64,000 bases of DNA from Chryseobacterium sp. 7 (GCF_003663845.1 NZ_RCCA01000001.1:3100001-3164000), one strand, 5' to 3'; positions 9,838-18,980 are shown, counted from the stretch's first letter. Notes: a model not told the origin generated them from the letters alone. Translations and numbers: made by a program.

Positions 9838-9987
9838 AAGCAGGAAGATGGGAGCTGGAGGATGGAAGTTACGATTCGTTATAAGAATAAATTACAGATT
9901 AATGTAAAAAAATTGTTCCTAAAAAACTAATTTTTGTTTTCTTAATCTTTACAAACTTCCAGCATCCTTCTTCCAGCTCCCAGCCTA
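9838..9987. repeat. Imperfect inverted pair of the AGCTGGAAG extragenic repeat
   Basis: The left copy (about 9838-9872) reads GGGAGCTGGAGGATGGAAGT. The right copy (about 9955-9987) is its imperfect reverse complement, with ACTTCCAGCATCCTTCTTCC followed by AGCTCCCAGCC. About 80 bp of AT-rich sequence lies between. Related copies occur near 15.9, 21.1, 34.7 and 34.8 kb, always between genes. Confidence 0.6.
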
Positions 9988-9988
9988 T

Positions 9989-10507
9989 CTATTTAGACTG
10001 ATGGTTCACATCGTTTCTGTGCTCTACAATTTCCAGATTGGCATCTACAAAATAAGCGCTCCCGAATCCGTTCACATAAGATCCTTTTACAGGCTGCAAT
10101 GCAATTAAAATAAAGTCTCCCATCCCGGAAATTACATCCACAACTTTTCCGTGAACTTCTTTAAGCTGTGCAACAACATTATTCCATGTCTCAGAATCTC
10201 TTTCGATTTGAGAAGGTGCAGCTTCTAACGTTAAACGTTCACGGGCATAGATCTGTTTGGTTGCTGATTCATCTTCAATGAACATGATGGATGTTTTTCT
10301 TCCGTCTGCAAGGTTTTTAGTATGTTTTGCCATAAAAGACACCAGAATATAAAACGTATGGTCTACCTGCACGAAAGGTGCATAGCTTGGATTAGGAAAT
10401 CCATCTGCATCCACAGTAGCCAGAATTACACTTTTTGAAGCGTTAATCAATTCCTGTACTTTAGGAGCAATGGGTTTAGCAGTCTTTTCTGTATAAGTAT
10501 GATTCAT
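9989..10507 (-). CDS. HugZ/HutZ-like pyridoxamine 5'-phosphate oxidase-fold protein
   Basis: The product has 172 residues with the split-barrel flavin-fold pattern: ILATVDADGFPNPSYAPFV near the N-terminus, then FMAKHTKNLADGRKTSIMFI, and the ending KGSYVNGFGSAYFVD. That C-terminal motif is typical of the HugZ/HutZ heme-degrading branch. Members release iron from heme in the cytoplasm. No heme-uptake gene is adjacent, so the substrate is inferred from family resemblance only. It diverges from ahcY across 167 bp. Confidence 0.75.
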   Translation of the reverse strand: MNHTYTEKTAKPIAPKVQELINASKSVILATVDADGFPNPSYAPFVQVDHTFYILVSFMAKHTKNLADGRKTSIMFIEDESATKQIYARERLTLEAAPSQIERDSETWNNVVAQLKEVHGKVVDVISGMGDFILIALQPVKGSYVNGFGSAYFVDANLEIVEHRNDVNHQSK

Positions 10508-10626
10508 AATATATTTTTTTACGAGTTAAAATTAATTATTTATATTAAGACTAAATAACATCAATTCATGTTTAATCTCATAAAACCGAACTTGATCTGC
10601 CGTTTTTATATCTTAATTATTAATCG

Positions 10627-10634
10627 TAATTTTG
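10627..10634 (+). promoter_or_regulatory. -7 element (TAATTTTG) for ahcY
   Basis: An exact TAnnTTTG match ending 40 nt before the ahcY ATG, giving a conventional leader of about 35 nt. I see no well-spaced -33 TTG. Confidence 0.5.
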
Positions 10635-10674
10635 CGTTTCGTTATCAATTGAATTTAAAAACTATTCATTACAT

Positions 10675-11988
10675 ATGAGTACTACAACACAATACGTTCC
10701 TTATAAAGTTAAGGATATCTCCCTTGCAGAATGGGGTAGAAAAGAAATTACTCTTGCAGAGGCAGAAATGCCAGGTTTGATGTCTATCCGTGAAGAGTAC
10801 GGACCGTCTCAGCCACTGAAAGGAGCAAGAATCGCCGGATGTCTTCACATGACGATCCAAACGGCTGTGCTTATCGAGACATTGGTAGCTTTAGGAGCTG
10901 AAGTTACCTGGTCATCTTGTAATATTTTCTCTACACAAGACCACGCTGCTGCGGCTATTGCTGCTGCGGGAATTCCGGTTTATGCTTGGAAAGGTTTAAA
11001 TGAAGAGGAATTTGACTGGTGTATTGAGCAGACTTTATTTTTTGGTGAAGACAGAAAGCCACTAAACATGATTTTGGATGATGGTGGAGATTTGACAAAC
11101 ATGGTTTTTGACAAATACCCTGAATTCACAAAAGATATCAAAGGGCTTTCTGAAGAAACTACTACAGGAGTACACAGACTGTACGAAAGAATGAAGAACG
11201 GAACTTTAGTAATGCCGGCAATCAACGTAAATGATTCAGTAACTAAGTCTAAGTTCGATAACAAATACGGATGTAAAGAATCTGCTGTAGATGCAGTAAG
11301 AAGAGCTACAGACGTAATGTTAGCCGGAAAAAGAGTGGTAGTTTGCGGATACGGAGACGTAGGTAAAGGGACTGCTGCTTCATTCAGAGGAGCTGGTTCT
11401 ATCGTTACGGTTACGGAAATTGACCCAATCTGTGCACTTCAGGCTGCTATGGACGGTTATGAAGTAAAAAGATTAGATACTGTGGTAGATAATGCTGATA
11501 TCATCATTACTACAACAGGTAACTTCAATATCGTTAGAGGTGAGCATTTCCTTAAAATGAAAGATAAAGCTATCGTTTGTAACATTGGTCACTTCGATAA
11601 TGAAATCGATATGGCTTGGTTAAATAAAAACTATGGCCAGACTAAATCTGAAGTGAAGCCTCAGGTTGATATCTATACTATTGAAGGGAAAGAAGTCATC
11701 ATCCTTGCAGAAGGAAGATTGGTAAACCTTGGATGTGCTACAGGTCACCCAAGTTTTGTAATGTCTAATTCTTTCTCTAACCAGACTTTGGCTCAGATCG
11801 AGTTATGGAACAACTCTGCTGCTTACAAAAACGAAGTATATATGCTTCCTAAGCACTTAGATGAGAAAGTAGCTGCTTTACACCTTAAGAAATTAAGCGT
11901 AGAGCTTGAAACGCTTTCTCATGAGCAGGCAGAATATATCGGAGTAGATGTAAAAGGGCCATTCAAGCCTGAATACTACAGATACTAA
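10675..11988 (+). CDS. ahcY: Adenosylhomocysteinase (S-adenosylhomocysteine hydrolase)
   Basis: The product has 437 residues, normal for the family. It shows [15 protein letters not shown] near the N-terminus, the NAD-binding loop [13 protein letters not shown] at about residues 221-233, [11 protein letters not shown], and the C-terminal [15 protein letters not shown] and PFKPEYYRY. It reversibly hydrolyses S-adenosylhomocysteine to adenosine and homocysteine in the cytoplasm, keeping methylation reactions running. It is a single-gene unit with its own promoter and a terminator just after the stop. Confidence 0.98.
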   Translation: MSTTTQYVPYKVKDISLAEWGRKEITLAEAEMPGLMSIREEYGPSQPLKGARIAGCLHMTIQTAVLIETLVALGAEVTWSSCNIFSTQDHAAAAIAAAGIPVYAWKGLNEEEFDWCIEQTLFFGEDRKPLNMILDDGGDLTNMVFDKYPEFTKDIKGLSEETTTGVHRLYERMKNGTLVMPAINVNDSVTKSKFDNKYGCKESAVDAVRRATDVMLAGKRVVVCGYGDVGKGTAASFRGAGSIVTVTEIDPICALQAAMDGYEVKRLDTVVDNADIIITTTGNFNIVRGEHFLKMKDKAIVCNIGHFDNEIDMAWLNKNYGQTKSEVKPQVDIYTIEGKEVIILAEGRLVNLGCATGHPSFVMSNSFSNQTLAQIELWNNSAAYKNEVYMLPKHLDEKVAALHLKKLSVELETLSHEQAEYIGVDVKGPFKPEYYRY

Positions 11989-12007
11989 GAGGTAAATAAA
12001 ATATGAT

Positions 12008-12042
12008 AAAATCCTACTATTTCTAAGATAGTGGGATTTTTT
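12008..12042 (+). terminator. Rho-independent terminator after ahcY
   Basis: AAAATCCTACTAT and ATAGTGGGATTTT pair, with one G-T type mismatch, around a short loop and end in a T run. Confidence 0.85.
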
Positions 12043-12066
12043 ATGCAGCGCTATAAAGCAATTTCT

Positions 12067-12074
12067 TATTTTTG
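12067..12074 (+). promoter_or_regulatory. -7 element (TATTTTTG) for the 12.1-kb lipoprotein gene
   Basis: An exact TAnnTTTG match 17 nt before the ATG, giving a leader of about 10-12 nt. Confidence 0.5.
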
Positions 12075-12091
12075 CCAGCTAAAATAATAAC

Positions 12092-12901
12092 ATGAAACAA
12101 TTCTTATTAGTAGGACTGATGAGCAGTGTAGTATTCTTCAACAGCTGCAGCAGCAATGATGATAATGAGGGAACTAATAATCCTTCTGAACAACCTCAGC
12201 TCTTACTGAGTAAAGTCACAACGGTTTATTACGATGACCCGGCTAATCCTCAAACGACTGTTTCCAGTTTAAGTTATAATGCTCAGAGACAATTAATCAA
12301 AACGATTTCAGAAGGCAGAACCTCAACTTTCGAATATGATAATGCCGGAAAACCTGTAAAAACCATTTACTATAAGCCGGACGGTACATTAGATTATTAT
12401 TCTTCCTATACTTATAACGGAGATCAGTTAGCCAATGTTAAAGCAATCTACACTAACTCAAATTACAACAGAACGGTTACCTTTAACTATAATACAAACG
12501 GGCAGGTGATTTCTTCTACTCTTTGCCAGACTCCAGACTGTTCAAGCCCAGGTATTGATACTTATACCTATAATGGTAATAATATTTCATCTGAAACGTC
12601 AACATTTGGAGGAGCTATAACTTACAGCAATAAAAGTGATTTTTCTTATGATGATAAACTCAATCCTTATACCAACATCAATAAGTATCTGAAAATTATG
12701 ATGGGAAGAGCATATACATTAAGTAAAAATAATTATCTCGTAGAAAAGATAAGCTTTAAAAATAACGGCGTATGGCAGCAAAGCCAGACTGTAAGCTACA
12801 CTATACAATACAACAGTTCCGGATTACCGGTTCAGGTTGTAGGAAAAGAAGCTGATGGAAGTCTCTCTGTTCAATATAATTACGAATATATTACCCAATA
12901 A
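12092..12901 (+). CDS. Lipoprotein with YD/RHS-like repeats, unknown function
   Basis: The product has 269 residues with a lipoprotein signal (lipobox FNSC, then a Ser/Asp/Asn-rich linker). The body is a series of short strands such as SYNAQRQLIKTI, FEYDNAGKPVKTIYY, YTYNGDQLANVKAIY and FNYNTNGQVISS. They resemble the YD repeats of RHS proteins and similar Bacteroidota lipoproteins. It is probably anchored in the outer membrane. There are no catalytic motifs and no partner gene. It is flanked by its own promoter and terminator. Confidence 0.8.
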   Translation: MKQFLLVGLMSSVVFFNSCSSNDDNEGTNNPSEQPQLLLSKVTTVYYDDPANPQTTVSSLSYNAQRQLIKTISEGRTSTFEYDNAGKPVKTIYYKPDGTLDYYSSYTYNGDQLANVKAIYTNSNYNRTVTFNYNTNGQVISSTLCQTPDCSSPGIDTYTYNGNNISSETSTFGGAITYSNKSDFSYDDKLNPYTNINKYLKIMMGRAYTLSKNNYLVEKISFKNNGVWQQSQTVSYTIQYNSSGLPVQVVGKEADGSLSVQYNYEYITQ

Positions 12902-12908
12902 AAATAAG

Positions 12909-12932
12909 CTCTCCTGTTTTGGGGAGTTTTTT
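12909..12932 (+). terminator. Short rho-independent terminator
   Basis: A CTCC/GGAG hairpin with a short loop followed by a T run, just after the 12.1-kb lipoprotein gene. Confidence 0.65.
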
Positions 12933-13191
12933 ATGGGAAGTGAGATACGGGGTGCGGGATGTGAGTTATAATGTTTTAGAGGTTCATATTGTAATTATTC
13001 AATAGGAATGGGTATTATCCTGAGCATAGTCGAACAAAGCTCGTTTTACAATACAACAAAATCAAATGGCATCAGCCAAAACTTAATTCTCATCCATACA
13101 CTTATTCAGTATTTTTCCCATATTTTCCCTGTACTGGGGCTGTATTTACAAAAAATGAATATCTTAGCTCCCTTAAATAAAACATTAATCT

Positions 13192-13584
13192 ATGAAAAAA
13201 CAAAAAGTATCGAATGCATTCATAGCTGCATCATGGGTAGCATTGGGAGCTGGAATGATCGGTTTCATCGTGGGTCTTGCAAGAGCAGAAATGCTGCTGA
13301 ATGAAAAAGGATATTATTTCACTATTCTTCTTTACGGTTTATTTGCCGTTGTTTCTCTACAGAAAGCAGTACGAGACAGGTTAGAGAACATTCAGGTAAC
13401 AGATATTTATTACGGGATCTGCTGGTTTGCTACATTATCATCTATTGTATTACTGGCTATCGGACTTTGGAATGCAACTATTCTTCCAAGTGAAAAAGGT
13501 TTTTATGCTTTTGCATTTTTACTCGCTCTCTTTGGAGCCATTGCTGTTCAGAAAAATACCCGGGACAATATGATTCAGGAATAA
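13192..13584 (+). CDS. YiaA/YiaB-type small inner-membrane protein
   Basis: The product has 130 residues containing two copies of a two-helix unit. Each has a hydrophobic pair linked by a loop that ends in a similar phrase: LNEKGYYFTILLYGLFAVVSLQKAVRD in part one and PSEKGFYAFAFLLALFGAIAVQKNTRD in part two, cited here as start and end phrases of residues 33-59 and 98-124. This duplicated EKG(Y/F)...QK..RD pattern is the YiaAB domain. The function is unknown; E. coli homologues are linked to stress. It is monocistronic, with a terminator after the stop. The 290-bp spacer upstream shows nothing coding. Confidence 0.82.
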   Translation: MKKQKVSNAFIAASWVALGAGMIGFIVGLARAEMLLNEKGYYFTILLYGLFAVVSLQKAVRDRLENIQVTDIYYGICWFATLSSIVLLAIGLWNATILPSEKGFYAFAFLLALFGAIAVQKNTRDNMIQE

Positions 13585-13589
13585 TACTA

Positions 13590-13616
13590 AACTCTCCAAA
13601 ACGGAGAGTTTTTTTT
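13590..13616 (+). terminator. Rho-independent terminator after the YiaA-like gene
   Basis: AACTCTCC and GGAGAGTT pair around AAAAC and are followed by a run of T. Confidence 0.88.
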
Positions 13617-13765
13617 GATCAAAATAAACAATACTCAAAACAACAACGAATAATATTAATTATATTTTAAAATTTGATTATATTTATATAATAAAATAGA
13701 GATTTAATTAAAAATATAAATAAACTCCTATTTTAACTTAAAAACTAATACCACACACTATAATC

Positions 13766-15319
13766 ATGATTTTAAAAAAGGTCCAAATTCTTATTTTTTT
13801 TCTGACAGTAATCATTGTGAATGCTCAGGATGAGTTTATCACTATCTGGAAGCCCGCATCTACTGTAATTCCCACATTAACCATAGATGCTCCGTATCAG
13901 GCTACCCCTCAGCAAATATGGTTTCCCGGAATTGGTGATAATTATGACATATATTGGGAAGAAATAGGCTATCCACAGCACAATGGCTCCCTTACCAATG
14001 TTACTTCCACGAAGCAGGTTCTCATAGATTTTGGAACATCCCTTTCAGATGGAACTGATGCCAGATACAGAGTAAAAGTTACTAACGGAAGCGGTGCTTT
14101 CAGACAGATAAAATTTGGAAATCCTCAGCTATTCGCAGCGCCTGAACAGATTATTCCTATCTGGCAGGTCAACGGAAGTGCAGATAAATTATTAGAAATA
14201 GAGCAATGGGGCAATATTTCATGGGCTTCAATGAACAGTGCCTTCAGCCTATGCAGATTGATGGGGCTTACGGCAACAGATACTCCGAAACTTAATAATG
14301 TGGAGGATGCTTCTTTCATGTTCTACGGTACAACCACCTTTACGGGTGCCAGCTCTATGCAAAACTGGGATACTTCGAAAATCAGGAATTTCAGTTTTAT
14401 GTTTTCGCTTTTATTTGATGTTACACCAGCTACACTGACGGATCAGTTTAATCCACCTTATTTCGATACCTGGAATATGTCATCAGCTACGAACCTCAGC
14501 TATATGTTTGGAAACAGAACTCATTTTAACCAGACTCTCAACAGCTGGGATGTTTCAAAGGTAACAGATATGAGCTGGATGTTTGGCCAGTGCGCAAGCT
14601 TTAATCAGCGTCTGGACAACTGGGATACTTCGAACCTTGAAGACATGCACTTTATGTTTCATATGATCCCTGTTTTCAATCAGCAGCTCAACTGGAATAC
14701 GTCTAAGGTTATAAATATGGCTCATATTTTTCATGGCTGTTCTGCCTTTAACCAACCTTTAAACTGGGATATGACTAAAGCAAAGAAAATAGATCAAATC
14801 CTTAATGGTGCTTCAAGTTTTAATCAACCTTTAGGAAATTGGAACTTAGCTTCTGTTGTTGATGGTAATGGTGCAATAACTTTATCAGGTCTTAATTGCG
14901 AAAATTATAGCAAAACACTTCAGGGATGGGCAGACAACCCCAATACAGCCAACAACATTTCATTAGGTTCTGTAACAGGATTAAAATATGCTTCAAACGC
15001 ATCAGATAAAAGAGATATTCTGATCAATAAAGGCTGGTTCATCAATGGGGATACAGTAGGAAACTGCTTGTTGTCTTCATCAGATTTAAAGCTGAATAAA
15101 AAACTTTCGCTCTACCCAAATCCAGCTGTGGATAATATTCACATTGAAGGATTAAATGATATTAAAAGTTATAAAATTTATGATGCAGCGGGAAGACTTG
15201 TAAAGGAAGGAAATCCTAATAACGATGTGATTAACGTAAGCTCTTTACCCAAAGGAAATTACATTTTACAACTGATTTTGAAAGATACTATCTTATCTTC
15301 AAAATTCATTAAGAAATAA
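13766..15319 (+). CDS. DUF285-repeat surface protein with type IX (type A) sorting domain
   Basis: The product has 517 residues with a signal peptide ending in VNAQ. Residues ~150-370 contain repeats with the signature NWDTSK.....FMF..., FNQ.L..WDVSKVTDMSWMF and FNQPL.NWD, the DUF285 (PF03382, 'BspA-like') repeat. The last ~75 residues (SLYPNPAVDNIHIEG, YDAAGRLVKEG, LPKGNYILQL, SSKFIKK) are a type A C-terminal sorting domain. It should be exported by the type IX system, have this domain removed by PorU, and end up on the surface or outside the cell. Family members are often adhesins, but the ligand here is unknown. The upstream 150 bp is very AT-rich. Confidence 0.9.
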   Translation: MILKKVQILIFFLTVIIVNAQDEFITIWKPASTVIPTLTIDAPYQATPQQIWFPGIGDNYDIYWEEIGYPQHNGSLTNVTSTKQVLIDFGTSLSDGTDARYRVKVTNGSGAFRQIKFGNPQLFAAPEQIIPIWQVNGSADKLLEIEQWGNISWASMNSAFSLCRLMGLTATDTPKLNNVEDASFMFYGTTTFTGASSMQNWDTSKIRNFSFMFSLLFDVTPATLTDQFNPPYFDTWNMSSATNLSYMFGNRTHFNQTLNSWDVSKVTDMSWMFGQCASFNQRLDNWDTSNLEDMHFMFHMIPVFNQQLNWNTSKVINMAHIFHGCSAFNQPLNWDMTKAKKIDQILNGASSFNQPLGNWNLASVVDGNGAITLSGLNCENYSKTLQGWADNPNTANNISLGSVTGLKYASNASDKRDILINKGWFINGDTVGNCLLSSSDLKLNKKLSLYPNPAVDNIHIEGLNDIKSYKIYDAAGRLVKEGNPNNDVINVSSLPKGNYILQLILKDTILSSKFIKK

Positions 15320-15326
15320 AACAAAG

Positions 15327-15355
15327 AAGCCTCGCTGAAAAGTGAGGCTTTTATT
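15327..15355 (+). terminator. Bidirectional terminator between the surface-protein gene and purE
   Basis: AAGCCTC and GAGGCTT pair around a GCTGAAAAGT loop and continue into TTTATTTT. It lies between convergent genes and probably serves both. Confidence 0.8.
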
Positions 15356-15372
15356 TTGAGTGTTAAATTAAA

Positions 15373-15876
15373 CTATTGATCGAAATGATTAGGGTGATGC
15401 GCTTTGATGTCATCTACAGTTCCCAACACTTTATCCTTTAAGGAATCCTGATATTTCTGAAGTTTTGCAGCTATTTCTTCATTCCCGCTTCCTAAAATTT
15501 TTGCGGCTAAAATCCCTGCATTCAAGGCTCCGTTCAAAGCTACGGTAGCCACAGGAATTCCACCAGGCATCTGAAGAATAGATAAAACAGAATCCCATCC
15601 ATCTATAGAATTACTGGACAAAATAGGAACTCCAATTACCGGAAGCGTTGTACAGCTTGCCACCATTCCCGGAAGATGGGCTGCTCCACCTGCTCCTGCT
15701 ACAATTACCTTCAATCCTCTTTCCTGAGCTGTTTTTGCATAATCGAACATTCTTTCCGGTGTTCTATGCGCTGAAACTACAGTTAATTCGTAAGGGATAT
15801 CAAGGCTTTTAAGAAAATTTGCAGCCTGTTCCATGATCGGCAGATCACTCTGACTGCCCATAATAATTCCTACCAT
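15373..15876 (-). CDS. purE: N5-carboxyaminoimidazole ribonucleotide mutase PurE
   Basis: The product has 167 residues from ATG 15876. Class I PurE motifs are GIIMGSQSDLPIM, VVSAHRTPERMFDYA, VIVAGAGGAAHLPGM and GVPILSSNSIDGWDSVLSILQMPGG. It converts N5-CAIR to CAIR in purine synthesis, taking the product of PurK. purK lies 5.4 kb away on the same strand, so the two are not one operon here. A TTG six bases upstream is an alternative start. A -7 element at 15898 would give a leader of about 16 nt to the ATG. Confidence 0.97.
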   Translation of the reverse strand: MVGIIMGSQSDLPIMEQAANFLKSLDIPYELTVVSAHRTPERMFDYAKTAQERGLKVIVAGAGGAAHLPGMVASCTTLPVIGVPILSSNSIDGWDSVLSILQMPGGIPVATVALNGALNAGILAAKILGSGNEEIAAKLQKYQDSLKDKVLGTVDDIKAHHPNHFDQ

Positions 15877-15897
15877 CTTCAATTTTTATTAGATGTT

Positions 15898-15905
15898 CAA
15901 AGATA
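15898..15905 (-). promoter_or_regulatory. -7 element (TATCTTTG) for purE
   Basis: On the minus strand TATCTTTG is an exact TAnnTTTG match, with its last base 21 nt before ATG 15876. Confidence 0.5.
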
Positions 15906-15917
15906 AAAAATAAAATG

Positions 15918-15953
15918 CAAAGCTGGAAGTTAGAGAAAGGAAGCTGGAAGTTC
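15918..15953. repeat. Two tandem copies of the AGCTGGAAG extragenic repeat
   Basis: AAAGCTGGAAGTTAGAGAA is followed by AGGAAGCTGGAAGTTCTTT, two copies of AAGCTGGAAGTT about 20 bp apart. They belong to the dispersed intergenic family seen at 9.8-10, 21.1 and 34.7-34.8 kb. Confidence 0.6.
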
Positions 15954-15987
15954 TTTTAAATACATTAAATATCTAAATCAACCATAT

Positions 15988-16055
15988 AACTAGCAACTAT
16001 ACAACCTGTAACTAGCAACTATACAACCTGTAACTATACAACCTGTAACTATACA
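15988..16055. repeat. Tandem repeat with 22-bp and 15-bp units
   Basis: AACTAGCAACTATACAACCT plus GT occurs twice back to back (15988-16009 and 16010-16031). A shortened AACTATACAACCTGT copy (16032-16046) and a partial AACTATACA (16047-16055) follow. The shortened copy lacks the AACTAGC heptamer. The array is intergenic, between purE and the DMT transporter. Confidence 0.9.
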
Positions 16056-16133
16056 GCCACCACCCTTTCCTCCCTCAATCTGTATCATCAAAAATTAGAA
16101 CAACTGTACCCATCAGAATTATTTTAAAACTTC

Positions 16134-16141
16134 TACATTTG
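16134..16141 (+). promoter_or_regulatory. -7 element (TACATTTG) for the DMT transporter gene
   Basis: An exact TAnnTTTG match, with transcription expected to start near 16147. That is downstream of the first in-frame TTG (16143) and upstream of the TTG at 16164, so it decides the start in favour of 16164. Confidence 0.5.
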
Positions 16142-16163
16142 TTTGTTACACTACTTATTTACG

Positions 16164-17069
16164 TTGAAAGATTATAAACTTATTTTTGCTGTTCTCACTG
16201 TTGCCATGGTCTGGGGAACTACTTTTTTGGCCATTCGTGTTGCTGTAGAAACTATTCCTGCATGGTTTGTAGCCGGAATCCGGCAGTTTCTGGCTTCTGT
16301 TATTATGCTTGCTGTTCTTCTATCGAGAAATGAATTCAAATGGATTGGCTGGAAAAGTTTAGGATACCAGGTCATTTTTGCTTCCCTAATGTTGGTAGTG
16401 GCTAATGGTATGACGACTGTAGCTGAAGAAACAGTTTCCAGCAGTCTGGCTTCACTCATCAGTGCATGCTCCCCTATTCTTGTGTTTCTGGGAAGTGTGG
16501 CTATAGGGCTGCAAAAATTTAGTTTGCGGGCACTCACCGGTGTTTTGCTTTGTTTCGGCGGAATTCTTTTTATTTTCTGGGACGGACTTAAAGATCTTGC
16601 CAACCCAGACTATAGAATGGGTATGATTTTCCTGTTCTGCGCCATCTCAGGCTGGGCTTCCGGAACTATTTTCACCAAGAAATTAAATATCCAGAGCGGA
16701 AATATCACTTTGAATCTGTTCTATCAGTTCCTTTTTGCAGGGGTTGTTCAGGTTATTCTTGCATTCCTGTTCTCGGAAAATTATAACTTCGGAAACTGGA
16801 CTGTTAAAAGTATTTCAGCGATGATATATCTGGCTGTATTTGGCTCTGTAGCTGCTTTTTTCGCTTTCCATTATGCCCTAACGAAAATTTCTCCGGTTCA
16901 GGTTTCTATCCTTGCGTACATCAATACCATTATTGCCATATTTCTAGGCTGGCTAATAATGGATGAGAAAGTGACATCTAAATTCATCCTTGCTGCTGTA
17001 ATGATTATTTGTGGGGTTTTTATTATCAATTACAAACCGGAGATGTTCAAAAGACAAAAGGTTGAATAA
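16164..17069 (+). CDS. DMT (EamA) family membrane transporter
   Basis: The product has 301 residues with ten predicted hydrophobic helices and the duplicated EamA layout: VWGTTFLAIRVAVETIP opens the first half and GWASGTIFTKKLN the second. Family members move amino acids, nucleotides or other metabolites across the inner membrane; the substrate here cannot be read from sequence. The likely start is an unusual TTG at 16164. The upstream TTG at 16143 would lie before the predicted transcript start, and the first ATG (16206) is already inside helix one. Confidence 0.85.
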   Translation: MKDYKLIFAVLTVAMVWGTTFLAIRVAVETIPAWFVAGIRQFLASVIMLAVLLSRNEFKWIGWKSLGYQVIFASLMLVVANGMTTVAEETVSSSLASLISACSPILVFLGSVAIGLQKFSLRALTGVLLCFGGILFIFWDGLKDLANPDYRMGMIFLFCAISGWASGTIFTKKLNIQSGNITLNLFYQFLFAGVVQVILAFLFSENYNFGNWTVKSISAMIYLAVFGSVAAFFAFHYALTKISPVQVSILAYINTIIAIFLGWLIMDEKVTSKFILAAVMIICGVFIINYKPEMFKRQKVE

Positions 17070-17322
17070 TGACCTTTAATTTTATTTTTTGAAACATTAA
17101 GATTGTATTAAGGTGTTGAGAGTATTAAGATAAGCTTCGCCTTAAGCTTAAAAATCAGAATGATTTATCTTAACTATACTTTATTTCTTAACCCCTCCTT
17201 AATGGTTATATGTATTAATTTTTTTGATAAATTTAAATAGTATGATTATCCTTTAAACTATAAAATCTGTGCTCATCTGTGATATCTGTGGGCAAAAAAA
17301 ACATTAATAATTTTTAAAAAAA
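17070..17322. other. 253-bp intergenic stretch with a 'CATCTGTG' repeat-like segment
   Basis: There is no open frame or strong terminator. At about 17265-17294 it holds AAATCTGTGCTCATCTGTGA followed by TATCTGTGGGC, a phrase with internal ATCTGTG repeats. A loosely similar antisense phrase (AATCACAGATTGCACAAATT) sits at about 49931. Confidence 0.4.
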
Positions 17323-18252
17323 TTACTGATCGCTATTATAAATTCCATTCACTTTTAACCATTTTAAAAACAGATCTGTCCACTCTCCGGTATTAGTTCC
17401 TTTTTTACCCATTCCCCAACCATGACCACCTGATTGAAACAAATGCAGCTCGGCAGGAATTTTATGATCTTTCAATGCCTGATACATCAGAATACTATTT
17501 TCTACAGGAGAAATAGGGTCGTCTTCAGACTGAGCCAGAAAAGTAACCGGAGTCTGGGCATTCACCTGCTTTTCAACAGATAACTTAGCCTGATCCTTCT
17601 CATCAGAATCCTTTCCTAATAAAGATTTAAATGAATGAGTCGTATTATTGGGAGGCAGCATAGACACTACCGGATAGATCATTGCTGTAAAATTAGGTTG
17701 GGCAGAAATCAAATCAATATCATCCTGAGGTTTATAATAAGCTGTATTAAAAGTTGATGAAATATATCCCGCAAGATGTCCGCCAGCAGAAAATCCGAGT
17801 ACCCCTATTTTATTAGGATCTATTTTGTATTTTCCGGCAGCCTTCCTGATAATCCGTAGAGCACGCTGAGCATCCTGAAAAGGAACTGATCTTGTTGCCC
17901 AGCCTTCTTCCGGCAGTCTGTATTGAAGTTCAAAAGCTGTAATTCCCAAAGATTTCAGCCATTCGCTGGCAGGATATCCTTCTGACCCGGATTCAATATG
18001 AGCATACCCTCCGCCGCTAATGACTAAAACAGCAATTCCGTTGGGATTTTCCGGCTGATGAATAATAAGTTTGGGTATACTGACATGGGTGACTGAACCT
18101 TTGGCAGAAACAATGTTTTCACCTCCAGGTCCGGGACCATCTGGAATTTTCGTCCAAAGATTAATGGAAGGTAATTGAGCTTGAAAGGAAAGACTGTTTT
18201 GAGCTGAAATCAAGCTTCCAAAAAATAAAAAAGAGAAAAAAATAGTTTTCAT
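17323..18252 (-). CDS. Secreted alpha/beta hydrolase (BD-FAE / acetylxylan esterase-like)
   Basis: The product has 309 residues from ATG 18252 (an in-frame TTG nine bases upstream is less likely), with a signal peptide ending in LISAQ. The fold motifs are VISGGGYAHIESGSEG (oxyanion region), GFSAGGHLAG (nucleophile serine, near residue 160), SEDDPISP (acid) and SGGHGWGMG (histidine). The early segment INLWTKIPDGPGPG and the overall order match esterases that deacetylate plant polysaccharides or similar small esters. It is predicted to be periplasmic or exported. There is no polysaccharide utilisation locus around it, so the substrate is open. Confidence 0.85.
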   Translation of the reverse strand: MKTIFFSFLFFGSLISAQNSLSFQAQLPSINLWTKIPDGPGPGGENIVSAKGSVTHVSIPKLIIHQPENPNGIAVLVISGGGYAHIESGSEGYPASEWLKSLGITAFELQYRLPEEGWATRSVPFQDAQRALRIIRKAAGKYKIDPNKIGVLGFSAGGHLAGYISSTFNTAYYKPQDDIDLISAQPNFTAMIYPVVSMLPPNNTTHSFKSLLGKDSDEKDQAKLSVEKQVNAQTPVTFLAQSEDDPISPVENSILMYQALKDHKIPAELHLFQSGGHGWGMGKKGTNTGEWTDLFLKWLKVNGIYNSDQ

Positions 18253-18407
18253 TCCGTTCAATTTTACTATAAAAATAATATCAATAATCTTACCTAATCT
18301 ATCCGGCTGTTTTTTAACTTATTAAATATAATCAAAATCAGATTCGCTTCTGTAGGGTTTTGTATTTGCTTCATTTTCCTTATATTGTATACTCCAACCG
18401 ATACAAT

Positions 18408-18974
18408 ATGCTGAAAAACACATTTTTTTTATTTCTGACCGCTTCTTTCCTTCTTGTAAGCTGTGATTACAAAGAGAAAGAAAAGAACCTGACAGACAGG
18501 GAAAAACAATTACTGGAGAAAGAGAAGGTATTCGCGAAGAAAGAATCCGAATATCAGTCGCTTCTGAAAATGAGGGACAGTATTTTTGCCAAAAAAGATT
18601 CTGTGATAATTGCCGCTGCGTGGCCAACAGAAATTTCTGGTCCATGGAATGGTAAAGTAATCTGTACAGAATCCAACTGCAGTGAATATGCGGTAGGCGA
18701 CCAACGTACTGATGTCTGGGAATTCGACAACGATTCTACCCAGCCCATTACCAAAATTATCAACAACAATAATCTGGTACGGCTGTATACGGGCAAGTTT
18801 GAAAATAATGAAATCAGACTCTCTTTCAAAACCGATTCTACTGCCAAAAAGAATGTAGAAATGAGCGTTCTTCTTAATGATATTTCGGACAACAAGATCA
18901 AAGGAACAAGAACCATCACTTCTGATGGCTGTACCGCCAAGTTCTCTGTTGAATTAGTACGTTCCACAAAATAA
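18408..18974 (+). CDS. Lipoprotein with N-terminal coiled coil, unknown function
   Basis: The product has 188 residues from ATG 18408. Sixteen in-frame upstream codons are excluded because the lipoprotein signal (lipobox LVSC) starts here. Residues ~20-60 are rich in Lys/Glu with heptad spacing (coiled coil). The rest is a beta-rich domain with four Cys-containing phrases including CTESNCSEYAVGD and SDGCTAKFSVELV. It is probably attached to the outer membrane facing the periplasm. The stop is 6 bp before the Kef-type antiporter gene, so the two are probably co-transcribed. Confidence 0.78.
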   Translation: MLKNTFFLFLTASFLLVSCDYKEKEKNLTDREKQLLEKEKVFAKKESEYQSLLKMRDSIFAKKDSVIIAAAWPTEISGPWNGKVICTESNCSEYAVGDQRTDVWEFDNDSTQPITKIINNNNLVRLYTGKFENNEIRLSFKTDSTAKKNVEMSVLLNDISDNKIKGTRTITSDGCTAKFSVELVRSTK

Positions 18975-18980
18975 ACACTT

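Noticed and set aside
13008..13304. 98-codon ORF upstream of and overlapping the YiaA-like gene
   Set aside because: It overlaps the real gene in another frame and has no recognisable features. Its start region contains CCTGAGCATAGTCGAACAAA, which looks like a decayed extragenic repeat.
16172..16603. 143-codon minus-strand ORF inside the DMT transporter gene
   Set aside because: It is a shadow of a well-supported membrane protein gene and has no protein-like features.
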